A DNA stretch of 44,455 nucleotides from Carboxylicivirga sp. Its GTDB lineage: Bacteria; Bacteroidota; Bacteroidia; Bacteroidales; Marinilabiliaceae. The stretch spans positions 1 to 44,455 of the forward strand of contig JAOARW010000072.1 of the NCBI GenBank assembly GCA_025210475.1, given 5' to 3'. Below, piece after piece: positions 34,559 through 42,871 of this stretch. Positions within the stretch are counted from its first letter, which is position 1. Each line of letters opens with the position of its first letter. The translations under genes were made by a program, and so were the position numbers. The notes below the pieces were generated by a model. It was not told the origin of the DNA and made no database searches. It saw nothing but the letters and a program-made list of their open reading frames with translations.

Positions 34559-36109
34559 TCATTTGATTTGTTCATTTTCAGCATCCCAATATACTTTGCG
34601 ATTTTCGCGATAAGCAATGGTTGCCATATGAGCCGTTATGGCTTCTTCAAAAGCCTGATCGATATCGCAACTGGGTTGTGTGCTTTTCCGTATTCCATTA
34701 AGCCACTCTTTGATGTGTAAATGAGCTGTGTTAACCCGCTTGCCCTGCACATGCGTGTACAGCAGGCCACGACTGGCGAAATATTGCTCGGTAGCTGAAC
34801 TGTAACCATCCAGGGAATTTCTGCCAGGCTGATAGGTGATCATAGCTTTATCGGATGAAATTAATCCGGCATCCAATTGTTTCCGATATTGGGTCGATCG
34901 GTTATCAGGAAATATTTCCAGTGTGTTCTCCATTTTCATAGTGGCATCGTGCCCCATCAGTACTTTACCGCGATAATGATCATTGGCCAACGAAGCACTG
35001 TACAACAAAGTCAAGTCCCGCTCGGGATATTCAAATACCGTTTGAAAAACATCGGGCACTTCACGACCATCTTTAAAATAATAAATGCCCCCTGAAGCTA
35101 CCGCCGAATGAGGTATGCCCAATTGCATTACTTGGTTGATGGCATCGTATTCATGCGTTAGTAAATCGCCTGCCAAACCAGTGCCATAATCCCACCAACA
35201 GCGCCAACGGAAAAATCGCTCGGCACTAAAAGGGTGTGCATTGGTGGGTTCAATAAATTGCTGCCAGTCAATCGTCTCTGTATTGGCATCGGGATGGATT
35301 GGATAAACCCATGCACCGTTTGGATCATTGCGATTGGTACATACTTCGATCAATGTTATTTTGCCAAGTATGTTTTTATCAATTAGTTGTTTGGCCTTAT
35401 TAAAACTAGCTGTTTGCCTTCCCTGGTGCCCCAGCTGAAAAATAACACCCGCATCTTTTACTGCCTGACGCAAGGCAAAAGCCTCTTCCGCCGTTCGGGT
35501 TAAACCTTTTTCAATGTATATGTGCTTGCCTGCTTTTGCCGCATCAATTCCCATTTGTGCATGCCAATGATCGGGAGTGGCAATAATTACTGCATCAATT
35601 TCGGGAGCTGCTAATAAATCACGGTAATTTGCATAGCGATTAACACCATCGGATACTTTATTTAATTCCTTTGATTTATCAATATTACTGGCCGATAACA
35701 AAGCACTTTCAGCATTGGTATCAAAAATATCACACACACCCCGTATTTCAATATTAAGACTATCCTGTGCGATAAAATCCCCATAACGGGTGTCATTTTC
35801 GTTTTGTTGCGACTGCTCATACCAATGCTTTAAAGTATCAGGATGAGCAAAACCGGCCGCTTCCATCAGATACCTGCCACGTCCTCCTGAACCAATTATT
35901 CCTAGCCTGATTGTTCTGCCATCCGACACAGCCAGTGGTTGCGGATCATCATACAAATTCAGTCCCAGCTCTTTGGCAATATTATAAGAATGTTCCTTTT
36001 GGTGCCTGATCTTCTTAAACAGAGCATATCCGAAAGCTCCCAAAACCGGAATTGTTGCTAGAGTTTTTACGATGTCTCTTCTGGAGTAGCTGCGCTTATT
36101 ATCTTCCAT
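34559..36109 (-). CDS. Tat-exported Gfo/Idh/MocA oxidoreductase (second)
   Basis: A 516-residue paralogue of the downstream protein with its own twin-arginine signal (SRRDIVKTL, residues 9-17) and hydrophobic stretch. The nucleotide motif is GIIGSGGRGRYLM; WDYGTGLAGDLLTH matches the family's second-domain pattern. The usual EKP motif reads YIEKGLTRT, with Pro replaced by Gly while the lysine is kept. It overlaps the DoxX gene by 11 bases and lies 90 bases upstream of the first oxidoreductase. The pair may act in sequence or on different glycosides; neither has a visible substrate signature. Confidence 0.88.
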   Translation of the reverse strand: MEDNKRSYSRRDIVKTLATIPVLGAFGYALFKKIRHQKEHSYNIAKELGLNLYDDPQPLAVSDGRTIRLGIIGSGGRGRYLMEAAGFAHPDTLKHWYEQSQQNENDTRYGDFIAQDSLNIEIRGVCDIFDTNAESALLSASNIDKSKELNKVSDGVNRYANYRDLLAAPEIDAVIIATPDHWHAQMGIDAAKAGKHIYIEKGLTRTAEEAFALRQAVKDAGVIFQLGHQGRQTASFNKAKQLIDKNILGKITLIEVCTNRNDPNGAWVYPIHPDANTETIDWQQFIEPTNAHPFSAERFFRWRCWWDYGTGLAGDLLTHEYDAINQVMQLGIPHSAVASGGIYYFKDGREVPDVFQTVFEYPERDLTLLYSASLANDHYRGKVLMGHDATMKMENTLEIFPDNRSTQYRKQLDAGLISSDKAMITYQPGRNSLDGYSSATEQYFASRGLLYTHVQGKRVNTAHLHIKEWLNGIRKSTQPSCDIDQAFEEAITAHMATIAYRENRKVYWDAENEQIK

Positions 36110-36587
36110 AAACTTTCTTTTTAAATATTAAGCGATCAAAGCCAATAATATAACTAGTAGGAATGGTGAATAACACCAACAACATTACTGTAAATATTAG
36201 ATTTTTATCCACCAACAAAGCTTGACCTGCACCTATTAACTGCTGAGCTTCGATGGTAGCCGGATGAGCCAGGTAATAAAGAAAAACCAGAATAGCACCC
36301 GAAATAGCAGCCAAACGCCCAAGAGTTCCGGTCATCAGTCCCAGGCCAATTGCAATCAATCCCCAAACATTCATAAAATTAACAATTTCAAGAGCTGTGG
36401 AACTATCTGCCAGTTGATTAAAAAAATTACTCAAAACCCCTTCAGAACTTTTAAGAAAACCAAAGGCCGTCCAATTGGGATTTAAGAGCTTGATCACCCC
36501 CTCGTATAGAAAGTACCACCCGAGAAGAACACGCACAACAACCAGGAAAAAGAGTTGCCATCCGTTAGCTTGGAAAGTGTTTTTCAT
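36099..36587 (-). CDS. DoxX family membrane protein
   Basis: A 162-residue integral membrane protein with four predicted helices. The first (FFLVVVRVLLGWYFLYEGVIKLL) contains the DoxX pattern R-x-LLGWYFLYEGxxKL, and FDRLIF is near the C-terminus. DoxX proteins are redox-linked membrane components. ATG 36587 (MKNTFQ) was chosen over a longer frame because it sits at a repeated A-rich leader. As first gene of the operon and overlapping the next by 11 bases, it may link the exported oxidoreductases to the membrane quinone pool, which is inference. Confidence 0.87.
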   Translation of the reverse strand: MKNTFQANGWQLFFLVVVRVLLGWYFLYEGVIKLLNPNWTAFGFLKSSEGVLSNFFNQLADSSTALEIVNFMNVWGLIAIGLGLMTGTLGRLAAISGAILVFLYYLAHPATIEAQQLIGAGQALLVDKNLIFTVMLLVLFTIPTSYIIGFDRLIFKKKVYGR

Positions 36588-36591
36588 ATGA

Positions 36592-36699
36592 TTAAATTTT
36601 CTTTCAATTGTCATATGGAACTCGCCTGAAAGATAATCATCCTCGCGTGTCAGAACTTTTACTCATGGCTCGTTTCATGTGTTTAAATTTTCTTTCAAT
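36592..36699 (-). repeat. Duplicated leader with start codon before doxX
   Basis: The 17-base TTAAATTTTCTTTCAAT occurs at 36592-36608 and 36683-36699. The flanking bases are alike too (TTCATATGA and TTCATGTGT), so on the minus strand each copy runs from an A-rich leader to an ATG. The distal ATG (36678) opens a 13-codon frame ending in TGA; the proximal one is doxX. A TATCTTTC sequence, one mismatch from the -7 element, lies between. Confidence 0.6.
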
Positions 36700-37135
36700 A
36701 ATCAATACTGGTCCTCAAAGCAGAGTAGAACATCCTGATCATTGCACGTATTAAACTGACATACAAAATAGTAAGAATAAGACAGCTTACAAAAAATGAT
36801 TCAATGATAAAATGGATCAATCGATGTTATCTGCCTGTGTTTGAACATCTGTCTACTAATTATGCCAATTCAACAATGAAAAAGCAGCTCTTTCATTTAA
36901 TTTCTTTGATCTAAATCGTTCTCAGCCTTAACTCTCAATCAATAAATCACAATATATGTTTGGCAACATTTCTTACTTATATTTATATAACAGACCCCTC
37001 TACTTATTCTTAAAATAATTATTTTAGCATTTAATAACAAGTTAGGCAAAAGGCACAGAATTGATTTTTTTGATTTAAATATTGATGAAGTCAAAATCTC
37101 ATAACCTGCCATATTACAACTAAACCTTATCATAT
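36700..37135. other. AT-rich intergenic region
   Basis: This stretch between divergent transcription units is AT-rich, and I see no credible gene in it. A 64-codon minus-strand frame (36939-37133) has no recognisable domain or start signal. Promoters for both flanking units must lie in this stretch, but no perfect TAnnTTTG was found. Confidence 0.4.
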
Positions 37136-37621
37136 ATGAAGCAATATATACTTGATAAAAACCATCTGATAATGAAAGTCAAGAGAGCTTCATTATTTCA
37201 ACGCATCACTTTATACATTTTTTCTCTTCTTTTCTTCTTAATCCCAATAATCAGCTTTACCTCATCATTGATTCTGAGAAAAGGATTACACATGGGATCA
37301 TTTGTTTTTCTTTTCCTATTTAGCATCATGGGATATTATCTTCTACGGTTAGCGTTATGGAATAGCTTTGGGAAAGAAGAAATAATAATTCATAATAATA
37401 AAATTGACTATCAAGCTGATTACGGTTGGTTTAAGGGTCCACAAAGGTCTTTGGAAACTGATATCTTTTTGTTTTCAATCAGGCCCATTGGTTTCATTGA
37501 TGATCATAAAGGAGCCCTGACAATAGGGAAAGAAAACTCTAAAATAGAATGTGTTACCAAAATGAATTCTTATGAATTAGAAGAATTAATCAGGCTTCTT
37601 AAACACAACTTTAACCAATAA
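37136..37621 (+). CDS. Two-TM membrane protein of unknown function
   Basis: A 161-residue protein, or 148 if translation starts at the internal ATG 37175 (MKVKRASLF), which would place positively charged residues just before the first helix. Two hydrophobic helices (LYIFSLLFFLIPIISFT, and FVFLFLFSIMGYYLLRLALW) are followed by a soluble domain of about 80 residues with alternating strands (EEIIIHNNKIDYQ, GALTIGKENSKIEC), reminiscent of membrane-linked bacterial PH-like domains. I do not recognise a specific family. It is followed by an RDD gene. Confidence 0.7.
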   Translation: MKQYILDKNHLIMKVKRASLFQRITLYIFSLLFFLIPIISFTSSLILRKGLHMGSFVFLFLFSIMGYYLLRLALWNSFGKEEIIIHNNKIDYQADYGWFKGPQRSLETDIFLFSIRPIGFIDDHKGALTIGKENSKIECVTKMNSYELEELIRLLKHNFNQ

Positions 37622-37659
37622 AAACCAATTAGATAAATACCAATCCAACCTACTTAACC

Positions 37660-38022
37660 ATGACCATCGCTAACAAAGGACTTCGAATAATCAATTTCGC
37701 CATTGATCTGATTGTTATCTCAATCGTTTACAATATTGTTTCCTTATTAATTAACAGTTTCGTCCACCCCGGACTTTTTCTATATTTCATTGGTTTCTTT
37801 TACTACCTGATACTTGAATCGACAATTGGGCAAACCATTGGTAAACTCATTACCAACACAATTGTTATTGATCGAAGAAATTCGAAGCCAGGATTCTGGC
37901 GGATTCTATTCAGAACCTTGTTGCGCTATAATCCTTTTGACTGGATGTCGTATTTACTGGGTTTCGAGCCTGGGGCACACGATCAATTTTCTGGCACTAG
38001 AACTATCAAAAAAACTAACTAA
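37660..38022 (+). CDS. RDD family membrane protein
   Basis: A 120-residue RDD-domain protein: Arg in the first helix (LRIINFAIDLIVISIV), TIGQTIGKLITNTIVID after the second helix, and NPFDWMSYLLG with HDQFSGTRTI at the end. RDD proteins are small membrane proteins, some implicated in ion transport. It lies in a plus-strand run and 18 bases before the GIDE-like gene. Confidence 0.85.
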   Translation: MTIANKGLRIINFAIDLIVISIVYNIVSLLINSFVHPGLFLYFIGFFYYLILESTIGQTIGKLITNTIVIDRRNSKPGFWRILFRTLLRYNPFDWMSYLLGFEPGAHDQFSGTRTIKKTN

Positions 38023-38040
38023 TTCTATAAACAAAACATT

Positions 38041-38802
38041 ATGGATGCATCTATAATTTTTATTGTCATTGCAGTGATAGCCATCATCGCATTCTTTACC
38101 ATCTTTTTTAATAAAAAAGCGATTATCAAACGTAAACTTAAAAAGGCCGAACTAAAACCAATCAATCAGTTTAGGGACAACGAAGAGGCCAGAATTGTTG
38201 GTGAGGTTGAGTTTGTTGGTGAACCGCTGATTGCTCCCCTATCAGGTCGGCCTTGTGCTTATTACTACGTTCATGTTGAACAGGAAAAATCATCGGGCAA
38301 AAGTTCCAGCTGGTCTACCCTTATTGAAGAAGAAGTTTCGGGGGAATATGTGATTCGCGACGGAGCCAATTATGCCTATATCAACGGACGACATATCAAA
38401 AGTTACATCGTTCAGGATCGTAACTACCGATCGGGATTTTTAAACGATGCAGCTGACCACCTTGAAAATTACCTGAACCGCAAAGGCTATGAAAGTGAAA
38501 ACATGCTTGGTTTCAATAAAACAATGCGTTACAAGGAAGGTGTGCTGGAGAAAGGTGAGAAAATTGCCGTTTATGGAAAAGGAGTCTGGCGGTCGGCAAC
38601 TGAACTAAACCTGCCGGAAAAATTCGGGCGTGTATTATCTATTTCAGAACCCAACGACGATGAAATCTATTTAAGTGACGATCCGGATACAACCCACGAA
38701 GAAGTTAAAAAAGTACCTAAAGAAAAGGTGGAAAGCAATTATGGCGGAGCCGATAGTCGCTACTTTGAAAAATCCAAAGATGAACATTTTTATCAGAAAT
38801 AG
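38041..38802 (+). CDS. Membrane-anchored GIDE-like protein
   Basis: A 253-residue protein with one N-terminal helix (IIFIVIAVIAIIAFFTIFF) and a cytosol-facing KRKLKK stretch. Residues 50-200 resemble the GIDE/MULAN-type domain (PF12483): VGEVEFVGEPLIAPLSGRPCAYYYVHVE, a central strand region and GVLEKGEKIAVYGKGVW. Eukaryotic members are RING ubiquitin ligases of mitochondria; bacterial ones lack RING, and none is seen here. The final 50 residues are charged. It is adjacent to an RDD and an M28 peptidase gene. Function unknown; assignment by motif pattern only. Confidence 0.6.
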   Translation: MDASIIFIVIAVIAIIAFFTIFFNKKAIIKRKLKKAELKPINQFRDNEEARIVGEVEFVGEPLIAPLSGRPCAYYYVHVEQEKSSGKSSSWSTLIEEEVSGEYVIRDGANYAYINGRHIKSYIVQDRNYRSGFLNDAADHLENYLNRKGYESENMLGFNKTMRYKEGVLEKGEKIAVYGKGVWRSATELNLPEKFGRVLSISEPNDDEIYLSDDPDTTHEEVKKVPKEKVESNYGGADSRYFEKSKDEHFYQK

Positions 38803-38814
38803 ATCGTAATCATC

Positions 38815-40095
38815 ATGTACAGATTGTTGCTCCTATCCTTCCTTGTATTGCAAGGCCTTGCTTTAATGGCTCAGGAAAACGGCTATGCCAGAGAAATTGT
38901 TAAAACCCTATCGTCAGAAGCCTTTAAAGGAAGAGCTTACGTGGGCGATGGCAATAAAAAAGCGGCTGAATATATAAAAAACCAGTTTCAGTCCATCGGA
39001 TTAAAACCCATTGAGGAAAGTTTTGCACAGCCCTTCGACCTTAAGGTGAATACGTTTCCTTCCAATATGTCACTCAAAATAGATAGCTTAGAATTGGTAC
39101 CCGGCCAGGATTATATCATCGATCCTTATTCATCATCATTAAAAGGTAACTACCAGGTGTTGCAGCTTAAAATGAAAGACTTGCTAAATGAGGATATACT
39201 TAAAAAGACAATCAATACTGGCTTAGGAAAGGTATTACTGGTGGATGTAACTAAGTTTAATCCCAAAGACAAAAAAGAAGAACAGCTGGCCGGTGAATTA
39301 CTAAATGTACTCAAATACAACCCGCAAGTACCACTTGCCGCTGTGATTGTATATACCAATAAAAAACTAACCTGGAGTACAGCCAACATGCAAGCAGCAA
39401 AGCCAAGCTTTATCCTAAATAAAGAGCTGGATTTATCGCAGATTAAAACAGTGGATATTCAGGTGAGTGCCCGCCTTATCAACTACACAAGCGAAAACAT
39501 TGTAGGCTATATCGAAGGCAGTGTCCAAAGCGATTCCTTTTTGGTGGCCATGGCACATTACGATCACCTGGGCCTAATGGGAGCCGACACTTATTTTCCC
39601 GGAGCGAATGACAATGCCAGTGGCATAGCCATGTTATTAACACTGGCCCGTCATTTTCAAAAATATCCACCTAAATACTCCATGGTATTTATTGCCACAG
39701 GCGCCGAAGAAATTGGCCTGTTGGGTGCCCGCCATTTTGTTGAGCATCCGCTTATTCAACTGGATAAAATCAAGTTTCTGGTGAACTTTGATTTGGCCGG
39801 CACAGGCGATGAAGGCATTAAAGTAGTAAATGGCAGTGTTCATCAAAAGCCCTTTAATGAATTACGGCAGATTAATGATCGCCTGCATTATTTGCCTTCG
39901 GTGCAAAAGCGCGGAGAAGCCTGTAACAGCGACCATTGCCTGTTTCATCAGAAAGGTGTGCCGTGTTTCTACATCTATACGCTTGGTGGTATCAAGGCTT
40001 ATCATGATATTTACGATCGTAATGAAACCCTTCCGTTGAGCTATTTTGATAATTACAGCCAACTGATGATTGATTTCTTTACACAATTTGAATAG
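38815..40095 (+). CDS. Secreted M28 family zinc aminopeptidase
   Basis: A 426-residue exported metallopeptidase with signal peptide (MYRLLLLSFLVLQGLALMAQ). An N-terminal PA-like region (about 85-225) is followed by the M28 catalytic domain. Expected zinc and catalytic residues are His in MAHYDHLG, Asp in GANDNASG, Glu-Glu in GAEEIGLLG, Asp in NFDLAGTG and His in SDHCLFHQKG. Probably a periplasmic or outer-membrane-associated aminopeptidase for peptide use. It starts 12 bases after the GIDE-like gene. Confidence 0.92.
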   Translation: MYRLLLLSFLVLQGLALMAQENGYAREIVKTLSSEAFKGRAYVGDGNKKAAEYIKNQFQSIGLKPIEESFAQPFDLKVNTFPSNMSLKIDSLELVPGQDYIIDPYSSSLKGNYQVLQLKMKDLLNEDILKKTINTGLGKVLLVDVTKFNPKDKKEEQLAGELLNVLKYNPQVPLAAVIVYTNKKLTWSTANMQAAKPSFILNKELDLSQIKTVDIQVSARLINYTSENIVGYIEGSVQSDSFLVAMAHYDHLGLMGADTYFPGANDNASGIAMLLTLARHFQKYPPKYSMVFIATGAEEIGLLGARHFVEHPLIQLDKIKFLVNFDLAGTGDEGIKVVNGSVHQKPFNELRQINDRLHYLPSVQKRGEACNSDHCLFHQKGVPCFYIYTLGGIKAYHDIYDRNETLPLSYFDNYSQLMIDFFTQFE

Positions 40096-40120
40096 TTAAA
40101 AACAACATAAACATTAAACA

Positions 40121-40873
40121 ATGTCATTTTACAAATCAAAAAATCCGGCATTAAGCGACAAAGTTTTTGCCAACGCAGCACGCTCATACACACAAGGTGA
40201 AACCATGACGATTCAGGGAACCGTAAACAAAACAGCATTACTGGCAGCCCTTGTTTTTCTCAGCGCCATGTTTACCTGGGAAATGGTGATGAGTGGAACC
40301 AATGCCCATTTGCTTCAACCCATCATGATTGGTTCATCGGTTGTGGCATTAATTGTTGCGATTATTATCATCTTCAGAAAAACAACAGCACCCTATCTGG
40401 CCCCCGTCTACTGTGCCATTAAGGGTCTCGCTCTTGGTGGTATTTCTGCCTTTATGGAAGGTATTTATCCGGGCATCGTGATGCAAGCCATATTGTTAAC
40501 TTTTGGTATACTCTTTAGCTTGCTGTTTATCTATAAAACCGGATTGATTAAAGCTACCGAAAACTTTAAGCTGATGGTAGCATCAGCCACTGCAGGTATT
40601 GCTATTTTTTATGTTATTTCAATGGTTGCCGGCATGTTTGGTGTGTATATGCCAATGATTCACGAAGGATCGACCATCGGCATTATCTTTTCACTGGCTG
40701 TAGTGGCCATCGCAGCCCTTAACCTGGTTATCGACTTCGATTTTATCGAAAACGGTGCCGAATCCAATGCTCCCAAATACATGGAATGGTATGGTGCGTT
40801 TGGTCTGATGGTAACCATTATCTGGTTATACATCGAAATACTACGTTTATTAAGTAAGCTAAGAAGTCGATAA
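40121..40873 (+). CDS. Bax inhibitor-1/YccA family membrane protein
   Basis: A 250-residue integral membrane protein. The soluble N-terminus ends in the family's MTIQGTVNKTALLAALVFL; about seven helices follow, and DFDFIENGAESNAPKYMEWYGAFGL carries the acidic residues that sense pH or calcium in the family. The Bacteroidetes COG4760 branch is unassigned functionally. It is in the plus-strand run but 25 bases after the peptidase. Confidence 0.92.
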   Translation: MSFYKSKNPALSDKVFANAARSYTQGETMTIQGTVNKTALLAALVFLSAMFTWEMVMSGTNAHLLQPIMIGSSVVALIVAIIIIFRKTTAPYLAPVYCAIKGLALGGISAFMEGIYPGIVMQAILLTFGILFSLLFIYKTGLIKATENFKLMVASATAGIAIFYVISMVAGMFGVYMPMIHEGSTIGIIFSLAVVAIAALNLVIDFDFIENGAESNAPKYMEWYGAFGLMVTIIWLYIEILRLLSKLRSR

Positions 40874-40895
40874 CAATTCAGAAAAAATAGTCGCT

Positions 40896-41693
40896 ATGTT
40901 TATACTCCGGTCAAAGCCTTTTCAAAATGACATTATTGTGGCATGGCTGATTTTATTGGTATCATGCACCAATCTGAAGCTACCCAAAGCTGAGCATAGC
41001 GATCAAGTAAAACAAGGTGGTCGTTATGCCAATGTGCATCTAACGATCACCAATAAAAAACTAACATTCAACAATCAGTCGGTAACAAACATTGATAAGC
41101 TCCCCCGGCTAATTAATGAAGCAAGGGATACCTCCAAAGAAAGTGCTCGTTTGAATGCGATTATAAGCGCTGACAAAAATTGCTTCTATCATCGGATAGA
41201 TAAAATCATTGGAAAATTAAGGGAAAGCGCACTATTTAGATGTTATTATAAAACGAACTCACTTGAGGATTCAACATATATGGAAATCATTTATCCTCCG
41301 GCATTTGGATTAACTGACAGTTTGGATATGTTACTTTTAAAAGAAATTAGCCAACCATCAACGACACGTAAAGTATTTGCAGTTAATAAACATTCATCAA
41401 ATTCTCTCCAACTGAATAATAAAATAATAAAACAACAGGATTTTATTAACAAACTCACCCTAAATATTATGGATACTCTAGAGTTTGTCTACTTGGTGCA
41501 GCCCAATTTTCACACAACTATTGGCGATGTGATTGAACTAGTTGATTTATTTAAACAGTGCAATAGTAAAGGCATTCAAGACTTTGCCATGAAGAAATAT
41601 GGTATGGACTACAAAGACCTGGACAGTGAACAAAAATGGTTATTACGCCACTTTAGGCCAAGGAAGAGCTTTATTATTATACCTAAGGATTGA
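40896..41693 (+). CDS. Putative lipoprotein with two ExbD-like halves
   Basis: A 265-residue protein with a lipoprotein signal (VAWLILLVSC, Cys near 24). Two stretches resemble the ExbD/TolR periplasmic fold: LTFNNQSVTNIDKL...LNAIISADKNCFYHRIDKIIGKLRES, and LQLNNKIIKQQDFI...YLVQPNFHTTIGDVIELVDLFKQ. Each reads as 'N-x-x-x-I then basic loop then helix'. There is no ExbB partner or transmembrane helix beyond the signal. This is a by-eye fold suggestion, and function is unknown. The C-terminal 45 residues are unlike the rest. Confidence 0.5.
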   Translation: MFILRSKPFQNDIIVAWLILLVSCTNLKLPKAEHSDQVKQGGRYANVHLTITNKKLTFNNQSVTNIDKLPRLINEARDTSKESARLNAIISADKNCFYHRIDKIIGKLRESALFRCYYKTNSLEDSTYMEIIYPPAFGLTDSLDMLLLKEISQPSTTRKVFAVNKHSSNSLQLNNKIIKQQDFINKLTLNIMDTLEFVYLVQPNFHTTIGDVIELVDLFKQCNSKGIQDFAMKKYGMDYKDLDSEQKWLLRHFRPRKSFIIIPKD

Positions 41694-41723
41694 AAAAACG
41701 AACTAGAAATCATCTTCTAAAAC

Positions 41724-42173
41724 ATGGCAATAAAACCATCTCACAAACAAATCAATGAAATTGCCGAACATCTTGAATGCGGCATGCGATGTTATTTCAA
41801 CCTTAAAACAGGTGAAATTAAGACTATAATCAACATGGATACCTGGGAGATAGCTGATGAAGAAATCTGGCAGGACGAAATAAATGAGATCGAAAAAAAT
41901 GCTGAAGACTATTTTAAATTTGAAGGCATGAATAGTCACGAGTCCTTTAACTTAATGGTTGATTTCACTAATTACATCGATAATATTCAACTAAAAGAAC
42001 GCTTAATAAAAGCGCTCAACAGAGCTAAACCGTTTAGGAATTTCAAATGGGAAATCGATAAATCAGTTGTGTATCGCCAACATTGGTTTGATTATAAAAC
42101 CACCAGATACATCCAACTGGTTAACAAACAAATAGAATTATTTAAAAGAGATTTTGAAAAACAAGTTTATTAA
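41724..42173 (+). CDS. UPF0158 family protein
   Basis: A 149-residue UPF0158 member. Its features are EIAEHLECGMRCYFNLKTGEI near the start, an acidic central region (DEEIWQDEINEIEKNAEDYF), LMVDFTNYI, and ALNRAKPFRNFKWEID, where the AKPFRNFK element is the family hallmark. Function unknown. It follows the ExbD-like gene by 30 bases. Confidence 0.88.
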   Translation: MAIKPSHKQINEIAEHLECGMRCYFNLKTGEIKTIINMDTWEIADEEIWQDEINEIEKNAEDYFKFEGMNSHESFNLMVDFTNYIDNIQLKERLIKALNRAKPFRNFKWEIDKSVVYRQHWFDYKTTRYIQLVNKQIELFKRDFEKQVY

Positions 42174-42220
42174 CCATTCTTCAGAGTCTCAATCATAACA
42201 ATATCCCAAGCTGTGGTTCT

Positions 42221-42841
42221 TTAATCTCTTTTCTTTTGAATCGTAACCTTACTTAATTCAACAAAAGACTGCTGACTTAAATGTGAAACTTTAAATGAAC
42301 AAGGATATTTGCCCGCTTCTTTTATCCTTACTTCCCCAATGATCCGATCAATCATTTCATGGCTTACCTCATCGTTATGGCTTACAAATTCTAAGCTTTG
42401 GTTCTGACAAACAAACTCTCCGACTCCACCCTTGTGTGGATTTGCCTTATAAACGATTTTTACCTGATAATTTCCTGCTTGTTCAAATTCTATTAACCAG
42501 GTTAAAGTCGCATCCTTGTCGGCCCAATGGGAAACATAGCGCGACTTTCGCTCTTTCAGCAACTCCCGGCCATACATATAACTATAATCGCCACTTTGAT
42601 ATTCCAAATCATTGGGACTCAATTGCAGATGACCACCTACAATAGCATTATAGGGCGTCAGAATAAGTTCGTCATTCTCAACATCAAATGTAATAAGCTC
42701 AGGTTTTTGTGAGTTATAAACTGCCACTTGCGTTAATAACCAAACCAATCCGATCACCAACAGACAAGCCACAATGCCTTCGACAATTGCGTTGTAAAAG
42801 AAGCCTTTAATTGTGTTTATATTATCCTTAATGAATCTCAT
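42221..42841 (-). CDS. Single-pass membrane protein with carbohydrate-binding-like beta-sandwich
   Basis: A 206-residue protein with one N-terminal transmembrane helix (VEGIVACLLVIGLVWLLTQVAVY). The exported part looks like an all-beta module similar to the domain after fucosidase and other glycosidase catalytic domains: ATLTWLIEFEQAGNYQVKIVYKA, then FVELSKVTI at the end. The identity is by pattern only. It starts 30 bases after the DUF5009 gene in the same direction, so the two are likely co-expressed. Confidence 0.6.
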   Translation of the reverse strand: MRFIKDNINTIKGFFYNAIVEGIVACLLVIGLVWLLTQVAVYNSQKPELITFDVENDELILTPYNAIVGGHLQLSPNDLEYQSGDYSYMYGRELLKERKSRYVSHWADKDATLTWLIEFEQAGNYQVKIVYKANPHKGGVGEFVCQNQSLEFVSHNDEVSHEMIDRIIGEVRIKEAGKYPCSFKVSHLSQQSFVELSKVTIQKKRD

Positions 42842-42871
42842 GGGTGTTGTTTTATTACCGGTAAATAGAAA

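Noticed and set aside
36939..37133. 64-codon minus-strand frame in the intergenic region
   Set aside because: No recognisable domain, AT-rich low-information sequence, no start signal and no neighbour in the same direction.
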